DNA from: UBA1672 sp964352665
GTDB taxonomy: Bacteria; Pseudomonadota; Alphaproteobacteria; Micavibrionales; Micavibrionaceae
NCBI GenBank assembly: GCA_964352665.1
Contig: CAYGSJ010000005.1
Coordinates: 124,001 to 188,000 of the forward strand
Direction of reading: 5' to 3'
Length of the DNA: 64,000 nt
In this document: positions 53,616-61,491 of the stretch, in pieces
Position numbering within the stretch: the stretch's first letter is position 1
How the letters are laid out: each line of letters starts with the position of its first letter
Notes under the pieces: generated by a model
Told to the model about the DNA's origin: nothing
The model's input: only the letters and a program-made list of their open reading frames with translations
Database searches by the model: none
Translations under genes and position numbers: made by a program

Positions 53616-54859
53616 ATATTTTCATCTTTCATTATTTGTATTGCAAGAGCTTTGCCGATGGCGGCAGCCAAAGGTGGAGGTACGGCATTACCGATTTGCC
53701 GACCAATACTGACAATGCTGGGCTTTCCGGATGTTGTATGGAAAGTCCAATCCTCAGGAAAAGCCTGAAAAGTTGCCATCTCCATCGTGTTTAAGCCTCT
53801 ATTTTCATAGGGATGAATGTATTTGCCTTTCGTGGGATTATAGCCTGCGGTTCTTATTGTAGGCGATGGCTTATCATCTTCAATTCGTCCGAACGTATCG
53901 TGTCCTTGATGTTTTCCTGTTTGCCAGCATTTTGGGCGCATATTCATAGGCAACACTTTGAAATTTTTCCCTTGCGGTATGAAGCTCATTCTTTGTTTCA
54001 TTTCCTCAGAGTGCTTCATGCCCAGACAATCCGTTCTTAATAAGTTTTTAGGTTTAATAGCCTTCAATGCGTCTTTGACAGTGCGCCAAGGGGCTGGAGT
54101 ATAGGATGGTGTGTTATTCAGATCTCCGGAAAACTTTTTCCAGTTTTCATAGTTCTTATAATGTGTGGGCAAAGGAAAAGCGGGGTTTTTGCCGAGCAAT
54201 CCAATCATAATGAAACGTTTCCGCACCTGAGGTACACCGTAATCGGCTGCATTCAAAATTTCAAAAGATATGCTGTACCCCAAACCGTCGAATTGATGGC
54301 GCATGTAATCGACAACTTCCGCATGACGTTTCTGCGCTATGCCGGCAACATTTTCAAAAATAAAAGCCCGAGGCTTGACGCCTTTTACAATTTTGACAAA
54401 TTCTTGAAAGAGATCGCCATTTTTGGGATCTTCCTTGCCTTTTTTGCGGCCTATATTGCTGAAAGGTTGGCAGGGTGCACCGCCTGTCACAAGCGACGCT
54501 TGACCAGGCTTTAAGCCCGCCATCGCCAAAAGTTCTTTTGCACTGATTGACCTTATGTCTCCGGGCTCTCTGTCTGTCTCGTCTTCAAAGATGTTCCATG
54601 CGGGTCTGTTTTTACGAAGCGTTTCACGACAATCTTTATCAATTTCTACACAGACCGATGTTTTGAACCCTACATCTTCCAGACCGATTTCCATTCCACC
54701 CGCCCCGGTAAATAGACTGATTACCGTCCCTAAATCCGTTTCTTCATGAAAATCTAAAATATCGACATACGAATTTCCGGTAGCAAGACTTTTATATTCC
54801 GCATAGGATCCCGTTTTGGATGATTTTTCGAGTATTTCTGCGCGTAAGGGTAAGTTCAT
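53612..54859 (-). CDS. DNA (cytosine-5-)-methyltransferase (415 aa)
   Basis: All main C5-methyltransferase motifs appear in order: motif I VISLFTGAGGMEIGLE, motif IV GGAPCQPFS with catalytic Cys, motif VI FENVAG, motif VIII QVRKRFIMIG, and motif X GRQIGNAVPPPLA. The target-recognition domain lies between VIII and X. Together with the convergent endonuclease and the adjacent vsr gene it makes a restriction-modification-repair unit. The methylation site must be found experimentally. Confidence 0.95.
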   Translation of the reverse strand: MNLPLRAEILEKSSKTGSYAEYKSLATGNSYVDILDFHEETDLGTVISLFTGAGGMEIGLEDVGFKTSVCVEIDKDCRETLRKNRPAWNIFEDETDREPGDIRSISAKELLAMAGLKPGQASLVTGGAPCQPFSNIGRKKGKEDPKNGDLFQEFVKIVKGVKPRAFIFENVAGIAQKRHAEVVDYMRHQFDGLGYSISFEILNAADYGVPQVRKRFIMIGLLGKNPAFPLPTHYKNYENWKKFSGDLNNTPSYTPAPWRTVKDALKAIKPKNLLRTDCLGMKHSEEMKQRMSFIPQGKNFKVLPMNMRPKCWQTGKHQGHDTFGRIEDDKPSPTIRTAGYNPTKGKYIHPYENRGLNTMEMATFQAFPEDWTFHTTSGKPSIVSIGRQIGNAVPPPLAAAIGKALAIQIMKDENI

Positions 54860-54884
54860 GACATTCTTGAAAGTTCGGTTGTAT

Positions 54885-55322
54885 TTATAATATTCTACTT
54901 TTGTTCTCTTTTCCAGCAGCTAATATATTTTCCAGTTTTTTAACTGTATCACTCTGCGTTTTCAACTCACATTGCCATATCACACCAACGTTCCAATCCA
55001 GTTTTTTCAATTGTTCTTGCACTTTTTTATCTCTTTCGATTGTGCCTCGAAACTTGCGTTGCCAAAACTCTTTATTTGAGGATGGCATACTTTGTCCACG
55101 TTTGCAGTTATGGCGATGCCAATAACAGCCGTGCACAAAAACAACAGTTTTGTGTTTTTTCAAAATAATATCAGGCTTTCCCGGAAGATCTTTTTGGTGC
55201 AGCCTGAAGCGATGCCCCATTCTATGAAGTAAAGAGCGCACAGCAAGCTCCGGCCTAGTATCTTTATTTTTGATACTGCTCATGATCTTGCTGCGTTTGT
55301 CCTTAGTAAAAATATCTGACAT
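54885..55322 (-). CDS. vsr: Very-short-patch mismatch repair endonuclease (Vsr)
   Basis: Vsr nicks T:G mismatches that arise from deamination of 5-methylcytosine. The family strings are RSKIMSSIKNKDTRPELAVR, the catalytic-Asp region GKPDIILKKHKTVVFVHGC and YWHRHNCKRG, in which His and Cys residues bind zinc. It lies 25 bp upstream of the methyltransferase on the same strand, which is the expected pairing. At 145 aa the length is normal. Confidence 0.95.
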   Translation of the reverse strand: MSDIFTKDKRSKIMSSIKNKDTRPELAVRSLLHRMGHRFRLHQKDLPGKPDIILKKHKTVVFVHGCYWHRHNCKRGQSMPSSNKEFWQRKFRGTIERDKKVQEQLKKLDWNVGVIWQCELKTQSDTVKKLENILAAGKENKSRIL

Positions 55323-55368
55323 GCAAACATTTTCACGTTATCCTAAACCCGAAGTCCAGAGAAAAATA

Positions 55369-56226
55369 TTATTCTTCCGGCTCATCGCCCCAACCTTCTG
55401 GTGGCCATGGAGCGGGTTTTGCCTTACCGTTCAGACGGTCTTGAATATGTTGCTCGAAATGTTGCCAATCTTCTGCATCGACGGGTTCTTCGATCAGATA
55501 TGGCCATTTAGCGAGCCCCTCTTTTTCACGCATTTCTTTTCTGTGTTTAAATACCCTCATATGCTCATGCGCGCGCTCTTCGTGGTTCATATTATCCAGG
55601 CGCACTTCTTCAAGATGGGTAGGATAAGGCGGCGGCCACACTCTTTTATCTACATTTGGAGATTTGAAAGATTCATAATATTCCATGAACACTTTCCAGT
55701 CTTCTTTGGTAATCGGCTCGTCATCCAGATAATACCAGTTCTCTATACCTTCTATTCTGCGCATCGTGCGGCGCAGCATGAAGTAATTATACATTGCTTC
55801 GTAGTGCTCATGTGAACCGGGTTTCAGGCTAGCCTGAAAACGACGTTCTTCCATTTTTGAGGTTAACTCACATAGCTCGAAAAATTCATCATCCTGAGCT
55901 TTGGCATACCGATCTGTGTAGCGCATGTACAAATCAACAGCGCGCATATTGCCTTTGAGACCCTCGTTCAGCAAAGTTTTCGGCAGAGCATCAATTTTAG
56001 GAATTCTAATTTTATCACCGTTATGATCATGCATGGTAATCATCTCTTTGCCAGCATCCAGAAAAGCCCTGCGCATTGCTTCATGCGAAAAACGATCCTG
56101 CATCAGTTTTTCAGCTTTAGAAGGTGCGCCCTTAAGATTTATGGGGTTACCTTCAGGTTGACCAAAGCGATTTTTAACTGGCGTACGATTATTTTTGCGC
56201 CCATCTGTGCATTTCTTTTTACTCAT
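55369..56226 (-). CDS. DUF5681-like protein (285 aa)
   Basis: The N-terminal part has the DUF5681 look (NRFGQPEGNPINLKGAP, then a helical region ending NEGLKGNMRAVDLYMRYTDR). The C-terminal part is rich in Trp, Glu and His with repeated EDW-type units (ITKEDWKVFMEYYESF, VDAEDWQHFEQHIQ). These proteins occur beside ParB-methyltransferase genes in alphaproteobacterial mobile elements and may be terminase-small-subunit-like, but function is unproven. ATG 56226 is chosen because GGGAGGGC lies 8 nt upstream; the start overlaps the methyltransferase stop. Confidence 0.7.
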   Translation of the reverse strand: MSKKKCTDGRKNNRTPVKNRFGQPEGNPINLKGAPSKAEKLMQDRFSHEAMRRAFLDAGKEMITMHDHNGDKIRIPKIDALPKTLLNEGLKGNMRAVDLYMRYTDRYAKAQDDEFFELCELTSKMEERRFQASLKPGSHEHYEAMYNYFMLRRTMRRIEGIENWYYLDDEPITKEDWKVFMEYYESFKSPNVDKRVWPPPYPTHLEEVRLDNMNHEERAHEHMRVFKHRKEMREKEGLAKWPYLIEEPVDAEDWQHFEQHIQDRLNGKAKPAPWPPEGWGDEPEE

Positions 56227-57523
56227 TATCCTGCCCTCCCTGCTCAAGGGTTTCATTGTATGTTTTCCCGGTTTCAGCATGGGTAGCGTTTTCCCTAGTT
56301 AGGCCCTGCCAGCGGCGAATGATCGTATCGCAATAAAGTGAATCAAGCTCTATCAGGCGTGCTTTACGCTCGGTTTTTTGCGCAGCAATTAAGGTTGTGC
56401 CGGAGCCGCCAAAAGGGTCAAGAATTATGCCGCCGCGCTGGGAGCAATCTTTAATGGCATCCATCACCATTTGCGTGGGTTTGACGGTCGGGTGCATTTT
56501 GAGTTCTTTCATGCGGTCGCTGCCGAAGGAATTTACGCCCGCGTATTCCCAGACGTTGGTACGGTAACGGCCATTTTTACCAAGCTCGACATTATTGATG
56601 TGTTTTCCCTTGCCATTTTTAAAGACAAAAACTAGCTCGTGTCTTGAGCGGTAGAGACTGCCCATCCCGCCATTATCTTTTACCCAAACACAAAAATTAA
56701 TCATGTCCAGTTTTGCGGCACTTGCGGCATCCATAATTTCGCGGATATGGCGCCAGTCCATGCAGGAAAATATGATGGCGCCGTTCTCGCTGTAATTAGC
56801 CATATGTTGATGTGGCGAGGTTAAAAAATCGGTAAACTGTTCAACGTTCATTTCACCGCTGGCCTCAACAAATTCACGGTGTTTAATATTACCGGAGTTG
56901 CCGACATGGCCATCAATTTTCAGGTTATAGGGGCTGTCAGTGAAACACATCTGCGCTTTTTCATCACTCATCAATATTTGATAACTTTCTTCTTCCAGCG
57001 CATCACCGTTATAAACACGGTGATTGCCCAACTCCCATAAATCACCTTTCTTTACGACTGCAGGGCCACCGATAAACGCTGTGATGTCATCATCTGTATC
57101 GTTGTCCGGTATGATATCTAGGAAGAGGCTAATCTCATCAGGGTTAAAGCCTGTAATTTCAAGATCAGGAAAAGCGATTTGAAGCTCCGCCAATTCAAGG
57201 GCTATATCTTCTTTGTTCCATTCCCCTTCTTCAGGGATACGATCAAGTGCTATGCGCAGCGCGCGTTCTTGCTCTGCACTTAAATGTTCGTGGCGAATGA
57301 CAGGAATTTGTTCAATGCCCATACGCCGCGCTGCCTCAACAAAGGGTTGGCCATGTAAAACGACCAGTTCTTTATTAATGGGTATAGGCAGTGGAAATCC
57401 GCACTCCTGTATTAAGTTTTCGGATTTCGTGATTTGCGTTTCAGGAATTGTGCGCAGTTGACGATGGTAATTTTTTAGCTTGCGCGGGGGCAGATATTCA
57501 ATCTGCATTTCGTTTGGTAGCAT
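56219..57523 (-). CDS. ParB-like nuclease domain fused to site-specific DNA methyltransferase (434 aa)
   Basis: Residues of about 1-110 resemble a ParB N-terminal domain (LPPRKLKNYHRQLRTIPETQ, followed by VLHGQPFVEAARRMGIEQIPV). A DNA N4/N6-methyltransferase follows: the catalytic motif reads TDSPYNL instead of the usual DPPY, and the SAM motif is DPFGGSGTTLIAAQ preceded by HPTVKP. The Ser in place of the first Pro of DPPY is seen in some members but may alter activity. GGAGGG lies before the ATG. It is paired with the DUF5681 gene. Confidence 0.88.
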   Translation of the reverse strand: MLPNEMQIEYLPPRKLKNYHRQLRTIPETQITKSENLIQECGFPLPIPINKELVVLHGQPFVEAARRMGIEQIPVIRHEHLSAEQERALRIALDRIPEEGEWNKEDIALELAELQIAFPDLEITGFNPDEISLFLDIIPDNDTDDDITAFIGGPAVVKKGDLWELGNHRVYNGDALEEESYQILMSDEKAQMCFTDSPYNLKIDGHVGNSGNIKHREFVEASGEMNVEQFTDFLTSPHQHMANYSENGAIIFSCMDWRHIREIMDAASAAKLDMINFCVWVKDNGGMGSLYRSRHELVFVFKNGKGKHINNVELGKNGRYRTNVWEYAGVNSFGSDRMKELKMHPTVKPTQMVMDAIKDCSQRGGIILDPFGGSGTTLIAAQKTERKARLIELDSLYCDTIIRRWQGLTRENATHAETGKTYNETLEQGGQDNE

Positions 57524-57632
57524 ATTATGCCCTCCATGTTTAAAAGGTTTAAATCATGGAAAAGCCTTAAGCAGACTTTCGATATAAAAATAGCGCGACT
57601 TTTCCTAACAAATCTGGTCAGAACTGCATATC

Positions 57633-57800
57633 ATGTGCATATATCTGACACAGACCCATCAGGCGTCACGCCATCAATTAGAAGTTACTTGTGAAACTTG
57701 TGCATCCCGCAACCATATAGGTGTTTCACTCTCACTTCGGGCCACAGAACAACGGATTATCCGCTGCTTTGATGTTCTCATCTTAACGCAGAATGAATAG
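57633..57800 (+). CDS. Possible small ORF with CxxC (55 aa)
   Basis: In the 290-bp gap between divergent or same-strand genes, the plus strand has an open frame from ATG 57633 to TAG 57798. It includes LEVTCETCASRNHIGVSLSL, with one CxxC. No ribosome site is visible, so it may be chance. Nothing else is recognised in 57524-57815. Confidence 0.2.
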   Translation: MCIYLTQTHQASRHQLEVTCETCASRNHIGVSLSLRATEQRIIRCFDVLILTQNE

Positions 57801-57815
57801 ATAAAACAAGTAAAT

Positions 57816-58622
57816 TCAATTCCAGTTCAAACCGTGTGCACGCGACCCGAGTTTTTGTTTATAGAGGTTCTCGATTTCTACGATTTCGCGTTGTGTGATA
57901 TTGCTTGGTAAGCTTTGTAGAACAGAAAATCTGAAATTTCGGTGATGGTGAGTGTCGTGCTTTTGAAGTGCTGCGAGTTCTTTATTGCCACCGTTGCCAT
58001 TCGCAGCATAATCACACCAGCGCTGCCAAATCCCATCCTTGCCATTGGCAGATCCAATATATTGCATGCCGGTACTGCTGTCTAAAATTAGATAAACGCC
58101 GTTAACGGCGCTGAGGTGATGCCGCCATTCGTAATTAGCATCAGGATTATTGATGAGGGTTTTAAGCTCGTCATACTCGAGAACAAAATCCAGTAAGCCT
58201 GGAAAGTTTCCAATATAGCCTTGCGGTAAAATCTCTATCACTTCCTTTTGCTGTCGGTCATACCATTGATGCCAAGAAATCGCATTGCCGCCCCAATCAA
58301 TGACGAGCCGGTCAACGAAATCATTGAATTCAAGAGCGGGTTCTAAATCATAATAATGCTTATCGTTCTTGGGACCAGAACCGTTGATTTTGAAAACACC
58401 GATGAAAATAGAGCGTTTTCTCTCTAGTCCGATGAATGAAATAATGTAATCACACTCCTTGAAAACATCCTTGGCCTGTTCACGCTGATATTGCAGCAAT
58501 GCCTCGCGGTCTTTCATAACATGACGATATTCCGCGCGGCTGTCTTTGTGCCGGACTAGCTTAACCTTCTTGCCCTCTAGTATAGGGGATTGTGAATTCA
58601 GAATTTGCTGCAGTGTGATCAT
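57816..58622 (-). CDS. GIY-YIG nuclease-domain protein (268 aa)
   Basis: The C-terminal 100 residues have the GIY-YIG signature: GVYLILDSSTGMQYIGSA, then a conserved Arg-region KDGIWQRWCDY and a Glu in VEIENLYKQKLG. The N-terminal 160 residues form a separate domain of unknown type with many aromatic and charged residues. ATG 58622 overlaps the lipoprotein stop (ATGA), so coupled translation is likely. It may be a restriction or mobile-element nuclease. Confidence 0.8.
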   Translation of the reverse strand: MITLQQILNSQSPILEGKKVKLVRHKDSRAEYRHVMKDREALLQYQREQAKDVFKECDYIISFIGLERKRSIFIGVFKINGSGPKNDKHYYDLEPALEFNDFVDRLVIDWGGNAISWHQWYDRQQKEVIEILPQGYIGNFPGLLDFVLEYDELKTLINNPDANYEWRHHLSAVNGVYLILDSSTGMQYIGSANGKDGIWQRWCDYAANGNGGNKELAALQKHDTHHHRNFRFSVLQSLPSNITQREIVEIENLYKQKLGSRAHGLNWN

Positions 58623-59206
58623 TCTATCAGGCCACATTTCTTCACAGCTGTTTTAAAATTATCATCAACCAAAAAACTGCCTGTGCCGGAAGTGGCGGTA
58701 TTAACGCCAACGGTTCTGAATTTAATTTCACCGCCTGCGTTTAGAATATCCTTGAGCAAGTTCTTAGCTTTCTTGCCGGTAAAAGCACGATATGGGCTTG
58801 AGAACTTTTGAATTGAGTCCATGGTCGCCGCATAGTTTTTGTTAAACTCATCCGATCCTTGAGGGGTTGGCATGGTTGGTTTTGTGTCAAGCGGCGTATC
58901 CGCTGCTGTTATTGTATAAAGCTTTTCACCGACCTTGATTTGTACATCACCATTAATCGGAATAGCGGGCTCACTTCGTACGCCTGCGCGGATCTCACCA
59001 TCATGATTTTCAGCGTAGAAATTGTAGGAATAATATGCACCACTCATTGCACGCCCGAACTCGCGTTGATGTGCGCTCCCCATCTCGACGCGGCATATAT
59101 TTTCGTCCGTAAACTCGTCGTAGTATTGATTGGCTTGCCATTGTGCTGTCGTTACACATCCGGTGAGCAAGGTGATTGATAAAGCGGTAATAATAAGCGG
59201 TTTCAT
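58619..59206 (-). CDS. Lipoprotein of unknown function (195 aa)
   Basis: A lipoprotein signal peptide is clear (MKPLIITALSITLLTGC, with lipobox LTGC). The mature region holds a few Cys, Tyr-rich strings (SGAYYSYNFYAEN) and a probable beta-rich part (AGGEIKFRTVGVNTATSGTG). ATG 59206 is chosen for the lipobox and the GGAGGGAG just upstream. No family is recognised. It is coupled to the GIY-YIG gene downstream. Confidence 0.75.
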   Translation of the reverse strand: MKPLIITALSITLLTGCVTTAQWQANQYYDEFTDENICRVEMGSAHQREFGRAMSGAYYSYNFYAENHDGEIRAGVRSEPAIPINGDVQIKVGEKLYTITAADTPLDTKPTMPTPQGSDEFNKNYAATMDSIQKFSSPYRAFTGKKAKNLLKDILNAGGEIKFRTVGVNTATSGTGSFLVDDNFKTAVKKCGLIE

Positions 59207-59225
59207 AGGCAACTCCCTCCGGTAT

Positions 59226-59257
59226 AAAAAAGTCACCGGAGCTTTCGCTCTGGTGAC
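59226..59257 (-). terminator. Intrinsic terminator with GAAA tetraloop
   Basis: On the minus strand GTCACCAGAGC (from 59257) pairs with GCTCCGGTGAC (to 59232) around GAAA, with one mismatch, and six U residues follow (59226-59231). The direction shows that the RNA upstream is transcribed on the minus strand. Confidence 0.85.
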
Positions 59258-59425
59258 CGGGGATAGTAAGTTGCGCTAAGACAACCGCGACGATCTTTGG
59301 CCGCGAGGCTTGGACATACATCGCCGCCCCCCGGTCATAAGACCGAAAGGCGGCATCATTGCGGCTGATGCCAGCCGCTTAGCGCAGGGTTACTAGCCCC
59401 GGCGAATGCAAAATTGCATTCACAA
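59226..59425 (-). ncRNA. Candidate structured RNA with own terminator, about 200 nt
   Basis: On the minus strand, this gap can fold extensively. A long outer stem joins 59378-59402 to 59257-59280: CCGGGG/CCCCGG, TAGTAA/TTACTA and TGCGCTAAG/CTTAGCGCA with small internal loops. Inside it, GCCGCC (59323-59328) pairs with GGCGGC (59349-59354) around a CGGTC/GACCG hairpin, and GCGGCT (59361-59366) pairs with AGCCGC (59373-59378). GAATGC/GCATTC (59404-59421) makes a 5' hairpin. A GAAA-loop terminator ends it. The family is unknown to me. Confidence 0.55.
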
Positions 59426-59541
59426 CAGGACGTTAGCTCTTTATAAAGCAAGCATCAAGTTGTGTTTGTAAGAAGTTTGAAAAACTTAATTTGACATTGT
59501 CAGCTTTTTTAAATATATTTCTGACACAAGGAGTCGAATCG

Positions 59542-60117
59542 ATGAGTGATGGACCTCATAGAAGCTTACCCTTAAACAGAGGGTGGAAAAAATTTGTAGA
59601 ATACGCGGACAATCATGCGTACTCAGCAGATGAGGTCTGCGCAGCCTTACCCTCTGCATTAGAAAGAGATTGGAAAAAAGATATCTCTCCCGCTTTTTTG
59701 AGCAGCATAAAAGATGTCCTTGGCGACACTAGTCAAGGTTCATTGCTTTCTGATTCGAAAATAAATCAATTGGAAACGATGCGATCTGAAGGCGTTGGAA
59801 ATGGTTTCGCAAACACTCTTATCGATTGTTCTATAGATGCGGTGCAAGCAGGGCTTTTTGGTGCGCAGGCAGTTGGGCACGCTATTGCATCCGCATTGCA
59901 TGAACGCGCTTATGATGGAATACGGTCAGTTGAAGAACATTATCAGCGTCACAATGTGTCTGGACAGAAAACTTTAGATATACGGTCCAGATTAGAAAGT
60001 GGCGTAGCCAAGTGCTCGCTAAACGACATTGCGTTAGAGCTTTCTTCCAAAGGAAAACTCGGCAATAATTACAAGTTATCACAAAACACCTCTCTCGATG
60101 ACGGACCCCCATTATGA
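59542..60117 (+). CDS. Hypothetical protein, first gene of the QueC-like operon (191 aa)
   Basis: A soluble protein with mixed charges. There is an Ala/Gly-rich helical segment in the middle (AVQAGLFGAQAVGHAIASAL) and a short C-terminal tail. No family is recognised; it does not look like QatB to me. ATG 59542 is chosen because AAGGAG lies upstream. Its stop overlaps the start of the QueC-like gene by 4 bp (ATGA), so the two are probably made together. Confidence 0.65.
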   Translation: MSDGPHRSLPLNRGWKKFVEYADNHAYSADEVCAALPSALERDWKKDISPAFLSSIKDVLGDTSQGSLLSDSKINQLETMRSEGVGNGFANTLIDCSIDAVQAGLFGAQAVGHAIASALHERAYDGIRSVEEHYQRHNVSGQKTLDIRSRLESGVAKCSLNDIALELSSKGKLGNNYKLSQNTSLDDGPPL

Positions 60118-61490
60118 CTCAGGCTTCTGCTTCTAAATTACCAGAATTGTTTGTTGATGTGCTTGAAGATGGACAAAAAGCGCGATCTGATTGGATGCCA
60201 TGCTATATTGGCTACAATCTAGAATTCAAGTTGAATGCTTTAAAATCCTATTGTTTTGCAAATTGGAATTCAAAACTTTACGACCTGTTGCTGTTGGCTG
60301 CAGCTGTTGAATACTGTGATAAAGTCCGTATTCGCTATAAGAGTGGGTGGGGCAGAAAAATCAATTTAAGATTACCCGTACATGATCTTTATGATTGGAA
60401 TCAAAGAGAGGTCTCTGATGCATTATTGGATTGTCTGAATTTTTTGACTGGTGATATTTGGAACATCTCATTTTATCAAAGAAAGAAAGAAGAAATTCGC
60501 CCTCAGCAAGAAAACTTGTCTTTTCCTCAAAACGCTCATTCAATCGTCGCGTACAGTGATGGAATGGACTCCAAATGTGTTGGGATTATTTCCAATGAAA
60601 GTTTAGGTGAAAAACTGATCCGGATAAGGGTTGGAACCAAAAAAGATGATAAACCGAAAGATAAAAAAGAACCTTTTACTGCGCTACCCTATAAAGTGAA
60701 AACTCATATCCTGAATAATGAAAGTTCTGTCAGAAGCAGGGGCTTCAGGTTTGCAGCCGTAAGTGCTGTCGCTGCCTATTTAGTTAATGCTAAAGAGATT
60801 ATTATTCCGGAAAGTGGTCAGGGAGCTCTTGGCCCGGCTCTTCTTCGAGTTGGTCACATATATGCTGATTACCGCAATCATCCGGCGTTTACCAACCGCA
60901 TGGAGAAATTTATAAAGCAGCTTTTTGATTACGATCTGAAATATGTGTTCCCACGAATATGGAACACTAAAGGTGAAACTTTAAGAGAAGCAAACAGAAT
61001 AAATCCAGATAATTTATGGCAAGAAACATGGTCTTGTTGGCAAGGCGCTCGCCAAGTTTCCGTGAATGGTAAAAAAAGGCAATGTGGCATTTGTGCCGCA
61101 TGTCTTTTACGGCGAATGAGTGTGCACGTGGCAAATGAAAACGAAGATGACGACCGATACATATGGAGTGATTTAGGTGCTGAGACTTTTGAAAAGGGAG
61201 CCCACCCTGATTTTAAGCAGATAACTCCAGCGCAAAAAGAATATGCAATTGCAGGAGTTTTACACTTAGATCATCTAGCTTCACTACATTCTAATTCCGC
61301 ACACCAGCACAGCTTGAAAAGACATGCGGCACAAATTGCTCATCATCTTTCTACAGATCCTGAAGAAACTCTTATAAACCTACAGGCAATGCTTGAAAAA
61401 CACGCCCATGAATGGAATGCGTTTCTATCCTGCTTGGGAGACCAAAGTTTTGTTCAACAGTGGGCACACCATAGAAATGAACGGAAATAA
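60114..61490 (+). CDS. QueC-like PP-loop enzyme (458 aa)
   Basis: The PP-loop reads SDGMDS (Ser148-Ser153) instead of the usual SGGxDS. The QueC zinc signature is present: Cys308 in TWSCW, then Cys324, Cys327 and Cys330 in CGICAACLLRR. QueC makes 7-cyano-7-deazaguanine; QueC-like proteins also occur in Qat and type IV CBASS defence. The protein is twice the size of QueC, with extra N-terminal (1-135) and C-terminal (370-458) regions, so a specialised role is likely. It is the second gene of the operon. Confidence 0.85.
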   Translation: MTQASASKLPELFVDVLEDGQKARSDWMPCYIGYNLEFKLNALKSYCFANWNSKLYDLLLLAAAVEYCDKVRIRYKSGWGRKINLRLPVHDLYDWNQREVSDALLDCLNFLTGDIWNISFYQRKKEEIRPQQENLSFPQNAHSIVAYSDGMDSKCVGIISNESLGEKLIRIRVGTKKDDKPKDKKEPFTALPYKVKTHILNNESSVRSRGFRFAAVSAVAAYLVNAKEIIIPESGQGALGPALLRVGHIYADYRNHPAFTNRMEKFIKQLFDYDLKYVFPRIWNTKGETLREANRINPDNLWQETWSCWQGARQVSVNGKKRQCGICAACLLRRMSVHVANENEDDDRYIWSDLGAETFEKGAHPDFKQITPAQKEYAIAGVLHLDHLASLHSNSAHQHSLKRHAAQIAHHLSTDPEETLINLQAMLEKHAHEWNAFLSCLGDQSFVQQWAHHRNERK

Positions 61491-61491
61491 T

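Noticed and set aside
59010..59321. A 103-codon minus-strand frame crossing the structured RNA and the lipoprotein start
   Set aside because: It overlaps the lipoprotein gene in another frame, runs through a strong terminator hairpin and has no ribosome site. The RNA explanation fits better.
59226..59425. Retron msr-msd RNA
   Set aside because: No reverse transcriptase gene is near, and the fold does not show the typical paired a1/a2 ends with a priming guanosine that I could identify.
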